Origin: Hippophae tibetana
Lineage: Eukaryota > Streptophyta > Magnoliopsida > Rosales > Elaeagnaceae
Length of the DNA: 64,000 bases
NCBI GenBank assembly: GCA_037013495.1
Contig: CM072804.1
Span: forward strand, 33,706,501-33,770,500
Reading direction: 5' to 3'
Positions within the stretch are counted from its first letter, which is position 1. Every line of letters begins with the position of its first letter. The position numbers and the translations under genes are program-made. Positions 1-10,608 of the stretch are shown here, piece by piece. Below the pieces are notes generated by a model. That model was not told the DNA's origin. It made no database searches and saw only the letters and a list, made by a program, of their open reading frames with translations.

Positions 1-217
1 TTCACCGTATAATAAATTTATATCTTAAAATATTAATACATTTAATAAATTGACTTATATATTTATAAACTCACGTACTTATTAATATAAGACTTATTTA
101 CTCTCCAACTTCTTAACATTATCGTAAAAAAATATTTTCTTCATTCAATTTTTTCCATAAAAAAATTTCAGAGTTTCTCAATGATTCTCCGCCACTCTCG
201 GAGAAAAGTAAAAATAC
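1..217. other. AT-rich flank, no gene seen
   Basis: Short AT-rich stretch to the left of the first transposon. No reading frame, RNA gene or repeat boundary could be recognised. Its last 8 bases (210-217, AAAAATAC) are the left copy of a target-site duplication. Confidence 0.6.
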
Positions 218-593
218 TAGGGGTGTCCATAAACCGGACCGGATCGGACTAAACCGTAAAACCGGATCGGATCGGATCGGATCAAACCGAACGGTTTTAC
301 TAATCAAACGGTCCGGTCCGATTTGTATTAATTTTAAACCGTTCAAACCGGACCGGACCGGTTTAATAATATATTAAAAAAATTACATTATTTTTCATTA
401 AATTATAAAAAAATTGAACCAAACCGTGAATAAAACCGGACCGAACGGTTTTATAAGTCAAACGGTCCGATCCGATTTTTATTTCTTAAAACCGTTTTAA
501 ATGGTCCGGTCCGGTCCGAATAATATGAACGGTCTGATCCGGTTAAATTTTTTTTAGAAAAAACCGGACCGGACCGAACCATGAACACCCCTA
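218..593. mobile_element. hAT-type MITE with CCGGTCCG-rich subterminal repeats
   Basis: A 376-bp non-autonomous element. It begins TAGGGGTGTCCAT (218) and ends with the imperfect inverted copy ATGAACACCCCTA (593). It is flanked by an exact 8-bp direct repeat, AAAAATAC, at 210-217 and 594-601, the length typical of hAT insertions. Both halves are packed with CCGGACCGG / CCGGTCCGG words in inverted arrangement, while the middle is AT-rich. There is no transposase; short open frames crossing it only reflect the repeats. The same terminal sequence (TAGGGGTGT) bounds the large hAT at 24728-30019, so a related transposase could mobilise it. The subterminal words differ, however (GGACCGG here, GGATCGG there). 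Confidence 0.9.
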
Positions 594-1630
594 AAAAATA
601 CTATATTATCAGTGCAACTGCTCGTCAATGTTTTCATGTAACATGAGATGCAAGAATTTTCGGAATACTTTTTCAATTTTTGTAAAGTTATAATATTTAA
701 GAAAAATATATTAATTATTATTTTTAAAATTAAATTTACATTTTTCAAAAGAAATAAAAATACATTTATTCTCACTTCTTTCCTCTGTATGTATAGCCAT
801 CCTCCAAAGTGGAGCCCCCCCACGAGATGGCTGACTTTATTGCTTTGGATGTTGACCAATAGATATTTCCTTAGGATGTTGAAAATTGAAACTTCTAACA
901 TCCCTTGGATTTAATAACGATCAGTCAACAGTTTTCAACAAACATTCAAATTAGCAGGTTTAATTGTTGGTGAGACACCTTGGATATTTTTTTTTTTTTT
1001 TTGTGTTAGGTTAATTAATTTAAAAAATACTTTATTTATTACTTCATATTAATTCAAGCCAATGAAATACAATATTCTTACAATTATTCTTAGAAAAAAC
1101 ATATATACTCAATGCTTGAAGCAACCAATAAATTAGTTTTGAAATTTTTTTTTGTCTCAACTCTGAAGTCTTTTCAAATTATCAATATGTCAATCAGGTT
1201 AACTTTGAAGCATCTATACTAGAAAACTTTACTTGTTGGATAACAATCGGGAAACAAAAGTAATAAAGTCAACTTATAATTACAACCTTTCATGTTTGTC
1301 CTTACTTTTCTGAGAAAAATACAACACCTTCGAACATCAGAGCTTGTTGAACATAACAACTCATTGTAGCTACTAAGCCTCTGAGTAAAAGAATGATGGA
1401 AAAACTTGTGTCACACAGTCTACTAAAACATCAACAGTCATAAATTTTTTTGATACGTATATCCTAAGTCGGACACACCTATTTTTCTACATTTTTTTGT
1501 AAATTCACCGAAACTGGAATGTAACTCATGCCCATATCAACATCGCTTTGGACACAGTCACTTCACTAAAAATGAAGTCCACATTGGTACATTACACCTG
1601 ATACTAATATAAGGCACTATGCTAAAAAAA
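594..1630. other. 3' flank of the MGDG synthase gene
   Basis: About 1 kb of AT-rich sequence. The part nearest 1631 should contain the 3' untranslated region of the minus-strand MGDG synthase gene; its polyadenylation site cannot be placed with confidence. A poly-T run lies near 989-1002. No other gene is recognised. Confidence 0.5.
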
Positions 1631-4512
1631 CTATATCAAACTTGAGAATGAAGATGTCAACACATAGGGGATGTTTGCTAGAGGTCCACGTTGGGAGGCA
1701 AGATCGTGAATATCCTTGACAATGTCAAAAACGGCTTCTGGTTGCGCTAGTTTAAGCGCATTCTCAGACATTCTTTTGAGTTCATCTGTTTTTGTGCTGA
1801 ACCATTCAGTTACTATTCTCGCCGTCTCTGTAGGACTTCGAGTGAACACACCGGCCCCATTTTCAACAACATAAGGCACATTGCCCTTTTCCTGCATTGC
1901 AAATGCCAAATTGATGATAAAAACAGTTTAACGAAATTTGTAAAACTAGTTAAGTGATCATATGACTAAACTAGTAAGTCGATGCATATATTAAAGAAGA
2001 TACAGATTAGAGACTATCACTGACTTGTCCTGGAATGTAGTCATTTAGGATAATGGGAAGGCCTCGGATCAATGCCTCTGCAATTGTACCTGGTCCGGCC
2101 TACAAAAAGTAAAGGAACCAACAATTTATTTAGTACAGCATTGTTGACTCCTATATTACACAGTCTTTTAAAACACTGAGTATCGTAAATATTTGGAGTG
2201 TCAAATACACACAATGTCCATGTCAAATCAATTGAAAAGTATTTTCACAAAAAATAAGAAGTCTATGTATCATAGGTCGACACTATATAGATCACACAAG
2301 AGAAACTACTAATCATTTTACCTTTGTAATAATGCAGTCACAAGCTCCCATCCATTTTTCCATTTGAGTCTCAAACCCTCTTATCTAAACAGAAAAAAGA
2401 AGGGAAAACATCTAATAATTAATGATGAAAACGAAGGTGTGAGTGTGTTAACTTTTCAGATTGTAACAAGACAGAAAAGTTACCTTTATGGGAATCTTCC
2501 ACTCTTCAGATTCAAGTGTAAAGGCAAGGTTTTTATTGCGGCCACATATAACGATTAACTGTCCAATTGGTTTTCCAAGTAGTTGATCAAAAAGTGATTC
2601 TGAAAGAGCTCTAGCTGTTTTTTTAACAGGGCCCATTCCTTCACCCCCTCCCATTAGCAAAACTGCCGGCAAGTCAGTGTCAATTTCAAGTTCCTCTCTC
2701 AATTGATCCTACAGAACCACAAAAAAAAGATCGAGTTTTAAGTGTTTCACTCTGCTGAACCATACCTGCGCACAAGTCACAAGTAAATTTTAGATATCTA
2801 CCTTCAAGAGAACTGCTCGTGCAAAAGAGGGTCGGACCGGCAAGCCAAAAACCCGGATTTGAGATTCATCAAGGCCATCTACTAAAGCCCTTTTAGCTAC
2901 CTCCTGTGAAGGGCAGTAGCATCTATTAACCCCAGGATGAAACCTGAATAAATACCAAAGTTGAAAACAATTAGTAGGATATGAAAATGAGTCTTGAACA
3001 AACACAAGTAATTCTTATTTAGGTAATCAACTAACCATGTACGATGACATGTATTAAGGTCTGTGATAACTGTTACAAAAATCACTTTCTTCTGCAGACC
3101 TTGCCATTTAAGCACCCACAATGGTATATGCTGCATCAATGGGTGCACACTAATAATAATGTCAGGCTTGTACTCCATAAGACCAGCCTCTACCTCCCTT
3201 CAATAACATGATTTAATTCAACTTAGCAAAGTGGTCATTAAAACTAGATTATACAAAACTAGAATAAACTTGCAGGCAATAACATAAGTTTCACTAAATT
3301 GTATTTAAGTTTTCACTCAGAGTTACAAAGAAGAAAGAAAATAAATAAATAAATAAACAAAAGTAAAATGTACTTGGCATAGTAGGCAGCAATAGCAGCA
3401 AGATAAACAGAGTGTATCCATCGAGGAGAGGTACTGTGAAAAGCAACCTTCCAAAGCTGAACGTGCTTTACCATGAACTTGTATGATCTTTCCATGTCGT
3501 TTAGAGGCCAACCAGTATATTCTTTCCATACATCCTTCACAAATATCTGAAATTTCCAAATTCACTCTCCTTTACAAACATGATTCTTCAAATCTTTAAA
3601 AATAACATCTTGTTTTTGATTAATTCAATCTTGTAAAAATTAATGGGTAACGATGCAGAACTGTTTAATAATGATTTTGATTTCTGATTAATTTTTTACA
3701 AATGATTTTTTAATTGATTTTTCGTTTTTTTTCAGGAATCACAATCAAAATTTGGTAATTCATATGAAATGTTTTATCAGATTTCAGATTTTTTATCTTC
3801 TCTTGTTTCACCAATTATAAGTAAATAAAGCGTAACATTGGAAAAAAAATGATTAAAAACCTAAAATTTATAGAAAACTAAAGTTTTTGGACAGAGAAAA
3901 AAATGAAGTTACTTGTTTTGAAATTAAGAGAGGAAGAAGAAAACATGAAGCAGATGATTCCAAGAAAAATAAAACGATATATGAAGGAAAAAAATTACAA
4001 AATCTCTAATTCAAAAGAAAAGAAAACGTCAAAACAGGGTAAGAAATATGTTGCTTGCATCACTATGTTTAAACGCCAAAACATTTCGAAGACAAAAATC
4101 CAAAATTTCGAAAATACCAAGAAATACTTTTAACGTTAAAGCATAACAGAAATTAAGAAAAACCCTCGAAGAAATAAATTTTTTAAAAAATAAAGAAAAA
4201 TACAACATAACATAGAAAGAAAAGAATACAAATTACCCTGTATTCATCCCCAAATTCGATTTGAAAAGCATCTCTGATAGACTCTGCAGAAGCTCTGTGA
4301 CCACCACCTGTATCGCTCATGAGAATCAAGACATTCTTGGTCCTCTCAGCTCCAATCTGGACTAACTCCAGCGTTCCATCTTCATAATAATCATCAACGC
4401 TCTCATTTCTACACCTCTTATGGTGACTTTTACTTCCATGGGTATAACTATTTCCTCCAATTCTCTCAAACACCTTCTCTGTTATTGACTTCCTGGGGGC
4501 CACCACAGACAT
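1631..4512 (-). CDS. Monogalactosyldiacylglycerol synthase, type B (MGD2/MGD3-like), 8 exons
   Basis: Transfers galactose from UDP-galactose to diacylglycerol to make MGDG, the main plastid membrane lipid; by family knowledge type B forms sit at the outer envelope and are typically induced by phosphate starvation. Exons read from the minus strand: 4512-4237, 3546-3374, 3197-3036, 2943-2802, 2708-2484, 2384-2322, 2099-2025, 1891-1631. All introns are GT/AG and all phases join, giving 458 aa, close to the usual ~465 for type B. Motifs in order: [10 protein letters not shown] (66-75), HPLMQHIP (168-175), [10 protein letters not shown] (195-204), GGGEGMG (271-277), [12 protein letters not shown] (346-357), GQEKGN (371-376). 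These fit the MGDG_synth domain followed by a GT28 C-terminal domain. The start is the ATG at 4512; the absence of a long N-terminal transit peptide argues for type B over type A. No stop, frameshift or transposon lies inside. The MGD2 versus MGD3 assignment is not resolvable here. Confidence 0.93.
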
Positions 4513-6519
4513 CACTACGATCCCCCAACACCTCCAAATTTACCAAAAACCAAAACTATAAAACGTTCCCAGTTGGATTCAACGGTGAAATATCCTTCAA
4601 GCCACCTGAAAATGGAAATTTCCCGGCAGAGAAAAGAATATGACAGTTTGCTTGAGAGAAAAAACAGAGAGAAAGTGGTGGATTTGGACAGAGAGAACAA
4701 AAAAGAAGAGAGTTTGTTGTTGTTGAGTTATAATGGTGTTTGGATGCTGGTTATTATGGTTCGGAATTTCTCTGAGTTAATGACTGTTGAGGAATTTTAT
4801 GCACCTCAGATCCGCATTTTATTTCGAATGTTCCGAAGGGAAGATTCGAATTTTTCAAATATGAACAGTAGTACATCTAACTAAAATTGGTTGAATAATG
4901 TTATTTGTACCCAAATTTTATTCTTTTTATCAATTTTTTTAATATATAAATATATATATATATATATATTAAATTTAATCTATTTAATTTAAATTTAAAT
5001 TACATTATATCTTCCAAAATTCAGAATTAACATGTTAACATATTTTCTTAATATTATTTAATCTTTTAAATTTTAACACATTTAGTCATTTATCTTTTAA
5101 ATTAGATTAAATATATTACATTTGAAAAAATAATAACATAATATTACAAAAAAATATTTATAAGAATATTATAAAAAATATTAAAAATTAAAGTGTATTT
5201 TTCATCAAAATTAAGAATACATTCAAGTTATAAAATAAATAAATAAATTATTAACTAATCATGACCCATTAGTATGGTATTACATATTACACTCAAATTA
5301 ATATGTATCTTCAATTTTTATTGCTAATGAAAATTTCTTATTTCTAAAAAAAAAAATGTAAAGAGAGAAATATGAGAGGTAAAAAGACGTCAGTTGGTTT
5401 TTGGACAAAATTGACGTGGCATTCGAGCTGGATAGAGGTAAGAGCTACAAAAGAGAGGAATATATAGATTTCTTATAATTTTCTATATCGTATCTTCATC
5501 AGCTTTGTACCACGGTGAGTGAATATCAATTTTTTTTTAAATTATTTATAATAAAAAATTTATAGAATGGTATGTATCATTATATATTATTTTAAAAATT
5601 ATGATTTATAAGTTAAATAAAAATCAAAAGAAAATATTTATCCAAATCGTGTACCATCGTATGAACTAAGGGTGTTGATACGATAAGATATCAATAAAAA
5701 AATTTAATAAGATTAATTAATTATTTTTTATATCTTTAAATAGCTTATTATTTATTATTATTATTATAAATAAGTAATACTAAAATATGACATAAATAAT
5801 ATGAAACAGTTTGTATGAAACAATTTTCACACCTAATATTAAATATAGTTAAATAGTAACAAATAGTTTTTTTTTAAATATACATTTTTCCCCTTTGACC
5901 TCAATGTAATTTTTCTCGGCATATAAATAAATCAATTTAATTCATGATAAATCAGTAATATTTTCTAAAATTTGAGGAAAATATTATCATGATTTAAATT
6001 TTATTATAACAGCTATTATTATTAAAATTTAATTAACTACATAAATATAAAAGTATTTTTTATATATTATAAAAATGTCACAGCTATATTTAATTTTGTA
6101 CAATTTTAATTATCCAATCAAACTCTATCATGATAGATACACTTCAATATAAACAGTAAAAAAAATATTTATTTTTTAGATACTATTTATTTTTTATTAA
6201 AAAAATTATATTATAATTTATTTGAATATAAATATATTAAAATTAATGACTTTGAATGTATTTTTGGGTAATAAAAACTTTAAAATGAAAATAAAAAGAG
6301 AAAACATGCTTATTTTATGCATATAATTATAAATATTACACCTATAATTTTTTAAATCAAAAAATAAGAGTATCAATACCTCTCCAAGCCATGTAGTTTT
6401 GCCACTAAACTCTACCGTGTTATTTAATATCTAGTACAAATTTATAATATTTAATCTTTTTTTGACAATTTATATATAATAATTACAAGTCTTATGACTA
6501 AAAAAATCAATTACTTATC
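4513..6519. other. Upstream region of the MGDG synthase gene, AT-rich
   Basis: About 2 kb without a supported gene. The 400 bp next to 4512 are purine-rich on the plus strand and should hold the 5' untranslated leader and promoter of the minus-strand gene. I looked for the PHR1-binding palindrome GNATATNC expected of phosphate-responsive type-B genes and found no exact match by eye. A (TA)n tract is at about 4949-4969. The rest is low-complexity AT sequence. Confidence 0.45.
5385..5525 (+). promoter_or_regulatory. Promoter-like island with no gene behind it
   Basis: A less AT-rich island holding GACGTCAG, then GACGTGGC (an ACGT-core, ABRE/G-box-like element), then a TATA-like ATATATAG near 5459, then CCACGGTGAGTG, which resembles an exon end with a splice donor (G|GTGAGT, ~5513-5519). 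The spacing resembles a plant promoter plus short first exon pointing right. No coding exon follows before the copia element, so it may be a relic or the leader of a gene not visible here. Confidence 0.25.
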
Positions 6520-6589
6520 TACATTACATCCTTACACAAACACATATACCTATTTACAGCTTCAACCACATGTGAAATGTTAGGTCTCG

Positions 6590-7460
6590 TACACACCATT
6601 ACATACATCAAGTTACATATAGCATTAGTATACGATATCTTTGTCATGTATTATCGTTTTGCATCATTCTTAGGAGACAATTGAGCACTAAGCTTGAAAT
6701 GAGGAATAAGCGAAGTACTTACAGGTTTTGTCTGTTCATTCATACCAAAATGTTGTAGAATTTTCTTCAAATATTGACTCTAGGCCAAAAAAAAGCTTCA
6801 TTTTCTTCATGTTTTTGTTTATCTTCATACCGAGAATCTTCTTGGTTTCTCCCAAATCTTTTATCTCGAACTCCCGACTTAGTTGAGCCTTCAACCTCTC
6901 AATTTCTGCTCGGCTATTTGACGCAATCAACATATCATCGACGTATATAAGGAGATAGATGAAAGACTCATCTTGTAACTTGCGAAAATACACACAATGA
7001 TCGTGTGTGCTTCTAATATACTTCTACTGCAACATAAACTGATCAAATTGCTTGTATCACTACCTCAAAGATTGCTTCAATCCATACAACGATTTGTTTA
7101 ACTTACAAACCCAATTCTCTTTACCAGCAATGTTAAACCCTTATGGCTAAGACATATGGATTTTCTCTTCCAAGTCACCAAGTAGAAATTTAGTCTTCAC
7201 ATCAAGTTGAACTAGTTCCAAATCCAAATGTGCTAACAAGGCCCAAAAAATTCTAATGGAGGAATGTTTTACAACTGGAGAAATACCTCATTATAATTGA
7301 TTTCTTCTTTTTGAACGTAGCCTTTTAGCCACCAACATTGTCATGTAGCGAACACTATCTTTGTTAGGAAATCCTTATTTTTTTGCATATACCCATTTGC
7401 AACCAATTTCCTTCTTGTCCTTAGGTAGTTGCGTCAACTTCCATGTTTTATTCTTCTGAA
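6590..7460 (-). pseudogene. copia reverse transcriptase remnant
   Basis: Decayed reverse transcriptase of the copia element. The longest open piece (6993-6736) contains the catalytic-site motif YVDDMLIAS at about 6920-6946, followed by the copia hallmark DLGETKKILGMKI. Upstream pieces in changing frames include a match to the NKWV-type block of copia RT (~7090-7130). Downstream, a CTRP-type motif just before 6580 marks the start of RNase H, after which the element is cut off. Several in-frame stops make it a pseudogene. Confidence 0.85.
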
Positions 7461-7879
7461 GGGATAGCAATTTTCATCCATAACTTCCTTCCATCTTTCA
7501 ACTTTATAACTTTTGATTGCATCTTTATATGTGGAAGGAACATCATCATGCAAACCTGAAAGTACATAGGCCATAGTATTCTAAAAATGAGCATAAATCT
7601 TCCATATCCTTGTATCGTACAAGAACCTTGACATTTTTTTGTCGTGGCTTATCAATTGTAGTTTCTCCTTATTGTTGTAGAGGTTCTTAGGTTAAAACCA
7701 CTTCTTCATTTAATTCATCTTTTTCCAACGGAGGATCTGCTTCTTCCAATTAGGTCAACGATTCTACTTTCAAACTCCACCTGCTACAAAGTGATATCGA
7801 TCTTCTCAATTACCTTTCTCAACAAGGCAGATTCATCAAAGGTAACATCTCTACTGAAGATCATATTATCCGTTTCAAG

Positions 7880-8620
7880 GCACCATTGACGATATCCTTA
7901 AAACTAAAGGGGATCCCTAAAAATAACTTTTTTATCTCTTGGATCCAAATTCGAGTCCATGACATGGTAGTATGCAATAAAACCAAACATATGTAAGAAA
8001 TTGTAATCTCTAGCAGGTTTTCTAGACCATACCTTCATATGAATTTTTCCTTCAAGAGTAGATGATGGTAGACGGTTGACAAGATGACATGCATACATCA
8101 CAGCCTCAGCCCAATACTACTTGCCTAACCCAACACTTGAAAACATACATCGAACCTTTTCTAGCAAAGTTTGATTCATATGTTCTGCAACTCTATTATG
8201 TTAAGATGTTTTTCGAATAGTGAAGTGTCGCACTATCCCTTCTTCTTCACAAACTTTTATTAATGGATCATTTGTGAACTCAGTGTCATTATCAGACCTT
8301 AAAGGCTTGATCTTTCTACCAGTCTAAGTCTCGAACATTTTCTTCCACTTGAGAAAAAAATTTAGCACTTCATCCTTCTTCTTTATGAGATACACCCAAA
8401 CTCTTCTCGAGAAGTCATCGACGAAAATGAAATAATAATGTTTGTCACTCATGGATGGAGTTATTGTTAGCCCCACACATCCGTATGAATGTAATCCAAG
8501 ATACCGGTTCTCATGCCTTTTAACTATCCTTTCTTTATAAGAATCTATAAATATTTTTCACCAGCATGTCCCAAACGCATATGTCATAGCTTGGTAGTTT
8601 CTGAATTTTTTTCTTAATCC
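7880..8620 (-). pseudogene. copia integrase remnant
   Basis: Decayed integrase core. Reading from 8430 leftward, pieces show FVDDFSRRVWVYLI (first catalytic Asp region) and a LRSDND block near 8300 (second Asp). Then comes the segment 8101-7904 with ACHLVNRLPSSTL, typical of the copia integrase after the catalytic Glu. Stops interrupt the frame between these blocks. Position between gag and RT is as expected for copia. Confidence 0.8.
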
Positions 8621-9089
8621 GAAACTTCTATTGATGTTGCCTCAATAATTGTACTATTGAATTAGTAGTACAAGTTATTCTTCCAAACACCTTTCATCCT
8701 CATAAGTGCTTCAGAAGTAACCTTAAAGCCCTATTTTTCATGGTCACAGTGAAGCCTTTTAATTCTAAGACTCCAACAACAATGAGATTTTTCTTCATAT
8801 TTGGAACATAATGAATATTCATCAAGACTCTAGTTGAACCATCTTGATTCTTCAAACAAATTGTATCGATCCCCAAAAATTTGCATGGATAATCATTACA
8901 TATGAAAAAAATATCCATCATCTAGTTCTTGAAAATTAAAGAACCACTCCTTATTAGGAGACATATTGAAAGTACATGCTGAATAAAAGCTCCAATCACC
9001 ATGATGGGATGGTATTGATGAACCAACCAATGAAAAATCTAAATCTAAGTTGCTTTCAGCTACAAATGCATTAAGTGTCACATCTTTTC

Positions 9090-9888
9090 ATTTCTTCTAC
9101 AGTTTCGGACAATTTTTCTTCCAATGGTCTTTTTTGTGACAAAAGGCACATTCATCTTTACCAAGCCTTCCTTTAGAAAGGATTTACCTCTCCTTCCTTT
9201 CTATTGTGTTTGTGGATGCCCTTTTACAGACAGTGCCTCTGTTGCTTAATTCTTGTTTTCTTTTTTTATATTTTTTCTTCTTCTAATTTCATAACTATAC
9301 AAAGCAGTGCAAACTTCCTCAAAAGACACTTTATCTTTCTCAATGTATAAGCTCATAATAAAGTGATCAAACATATTAGGAAGAGAGGCTAACAACATCA
9401 AGGCTAAACCTTCATCTTTAAAAATTTCATCCATATTTAACAAATATGCTACTAATTGACTAAAAGCATTAATTTGGTCATTAATTGTGGTACCTATAAG
9501 GTAATCAAAATGAAACAACTTCTTTTTCAAATAGAGTCGATTATGTCCACTCTTCTTCATGAAATATTTCTACAATGCCTTCCATAACTTAATTACGGAT
9601 GTCTCCTTTATGAATGCATACTTTTGTTCTCTTGAAAGACATAAACGGATTGTACCACGTGTCAATCAGTTGATATTTTTTCACTCGACTTCATCTACTT
9701 CATCTGGTTTCTCTTCATCAATGGTGATGTTTAGACCTTATTGAAACAGAGAATTTAACTTCACCTTGACACATGTTGAAATGATAAATTCCATCAAACT
9801 TCTCCACCTTGAACCTTGCATTCATCACAATTGTTATGCATGAAGTGGATGGCTGGCCTTTGCTTGGAGGTGATTTTTCCTCCGTCAT
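9090..9888 (-). pseudogene. copia gag remnant with CCHC zinc knuckle
   Basis: Starts with an ATG at 9888 shortly downstream of the primer-binding site. An open piece at 9560-9246 matches the copia gag (UBN2-like) region with the LLASLP motif. A zinc knuckle follows near 9160-9110, CAFCHKKDHWKKNC, with the C-x2-C-x4-H-x4-C spacing intact. Frameshifts and stops separate the parts. A protease segment should lie to the left of 9081, but its D-S/T-G active site is not clearly preserved. Confidence 0.75.
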
Positions 9889-9968
9889 TTCTTCAAATTA
9901 CAACAACTTGCAACCATATTTCAATAGCAAACAAACGAAATACAAACAAATACCTAGGTAGAAATCTT

Positions 9969-9982
9969 CGACTCTGATACCA
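9969..9982 (-). other. Primer-binding site (tRNA-Met type) of the copia element
   Basis: On the minus strand TGGTATCAGAGTC follows the LTR end (…CCCAACA) after two spacer bases. This is the initiator-tRNA-Met complementary site usual for copia elements and fixes the LTR/internal boundary. Confidence 0.8.
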
Positions 9983-9984
9983 AT

Positions 9985-10608
9985 TGTTGGGAAAATCAAG
10001 TATATTTTTCCTATTTTACGTAATTACTATTCAAAAATACTATGATTTAAATGAATAAAACTCAAACTAATCCGACAACATAATGCTATTAGAAATATAA
10101 TGCTAAAAGAAACTAAAGTAGAATATTAAAGAAAAATAAATAAAAATACCAGAAATTTAACGAGGTTCGGTATAAATGTTATCTATGTCCTCAGACATCA
10201 TTGACCACTTCCACTATCCTCAAATTAGATGAACTCCAAAATTATAACTGATTGAGAAAGATTGAGCTAATCAATTACTCATACAAAAGAGAGGAAGATA
10301 TACAAATTTTGAGATGCTTTCAAAGTGGATGATGAGGCTTTATTTATAACCCAAAATACAACATCCACTATGGTTCCTAATATATGTGAGACTTTTCAAA
10401 TTTCTTACTAAGGAGTTATATAACAAAGAATATGATAAAACAATGTCATTAAAGCTTTGATGAATAATGATTTCAACATTTCATAGAAAGCTCAAAATTA
10501 CATCGATCAATCAAGACTTCTTCTCCATTATTTCAAGATAATATATGCTTCTTGATTTCCTAGAACAATTAACTTGGCTACCCACTTTTTAGCGAATTGG
10601 GCATTACA
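9985..10608 (-). repeat. 5' LTR of the minus-strand copia element
   Basis: About 624 bp, bounded as TGTTGGG…ATTACA on the plus strand, i.e. TG…CA. The left boundary is fixed by the primer-binding site; the right boundary is inferred from the TG/CA rule at 10608. It contains AACGAGGTTCGGT, a block often seen in plant copia LTRs. No partner LTR exists in the window. Confidence 0.65.

Larger units (their letters stand above)
6520..10608 (-). mobile_element. Ty1/copia retrotransposon, 3'-truncated, decayed
   Basis: Minus-strand element reading from its 5' LTR (9985-10608) through primer-binding site, gag, integrase and reverse transcriptase, and ending abruptly near 6520 early in the RNase H region. 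The rest of RNase H and the 3' LTR are missing. Many stops and small frameshifts break the reading frame, so it is non-functional. gag-integrase-RT order identifies copia rather than gypsy. No target duplication can be tested because one end is lost. Confidence 0.85.

Noticed and set aside
119..346. 75-codon minus-strand frame and other short frames over 554-914
   Set aside because: The first translates the MITE's CCGGACCGG repeats (IRSDP-type repeats); the others cross AT-rich flanks and have no motif.
4573..4884. 103-codon plus-strand open frame upstream of the MGDG synthase gene
   Set aside because: It lies antisense to the expected leader of the minus-strand gene, has charged low-complexity composition and no recognisable domain.
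5668..5836. Possible third hAT MITE (TAAGGGTGTTGATA … TTCACACCTAA)
   Set aside because: The ends resemble hAT termini loosely, but no 8-bp target duplication could be matched and there are no subterminal repeats.
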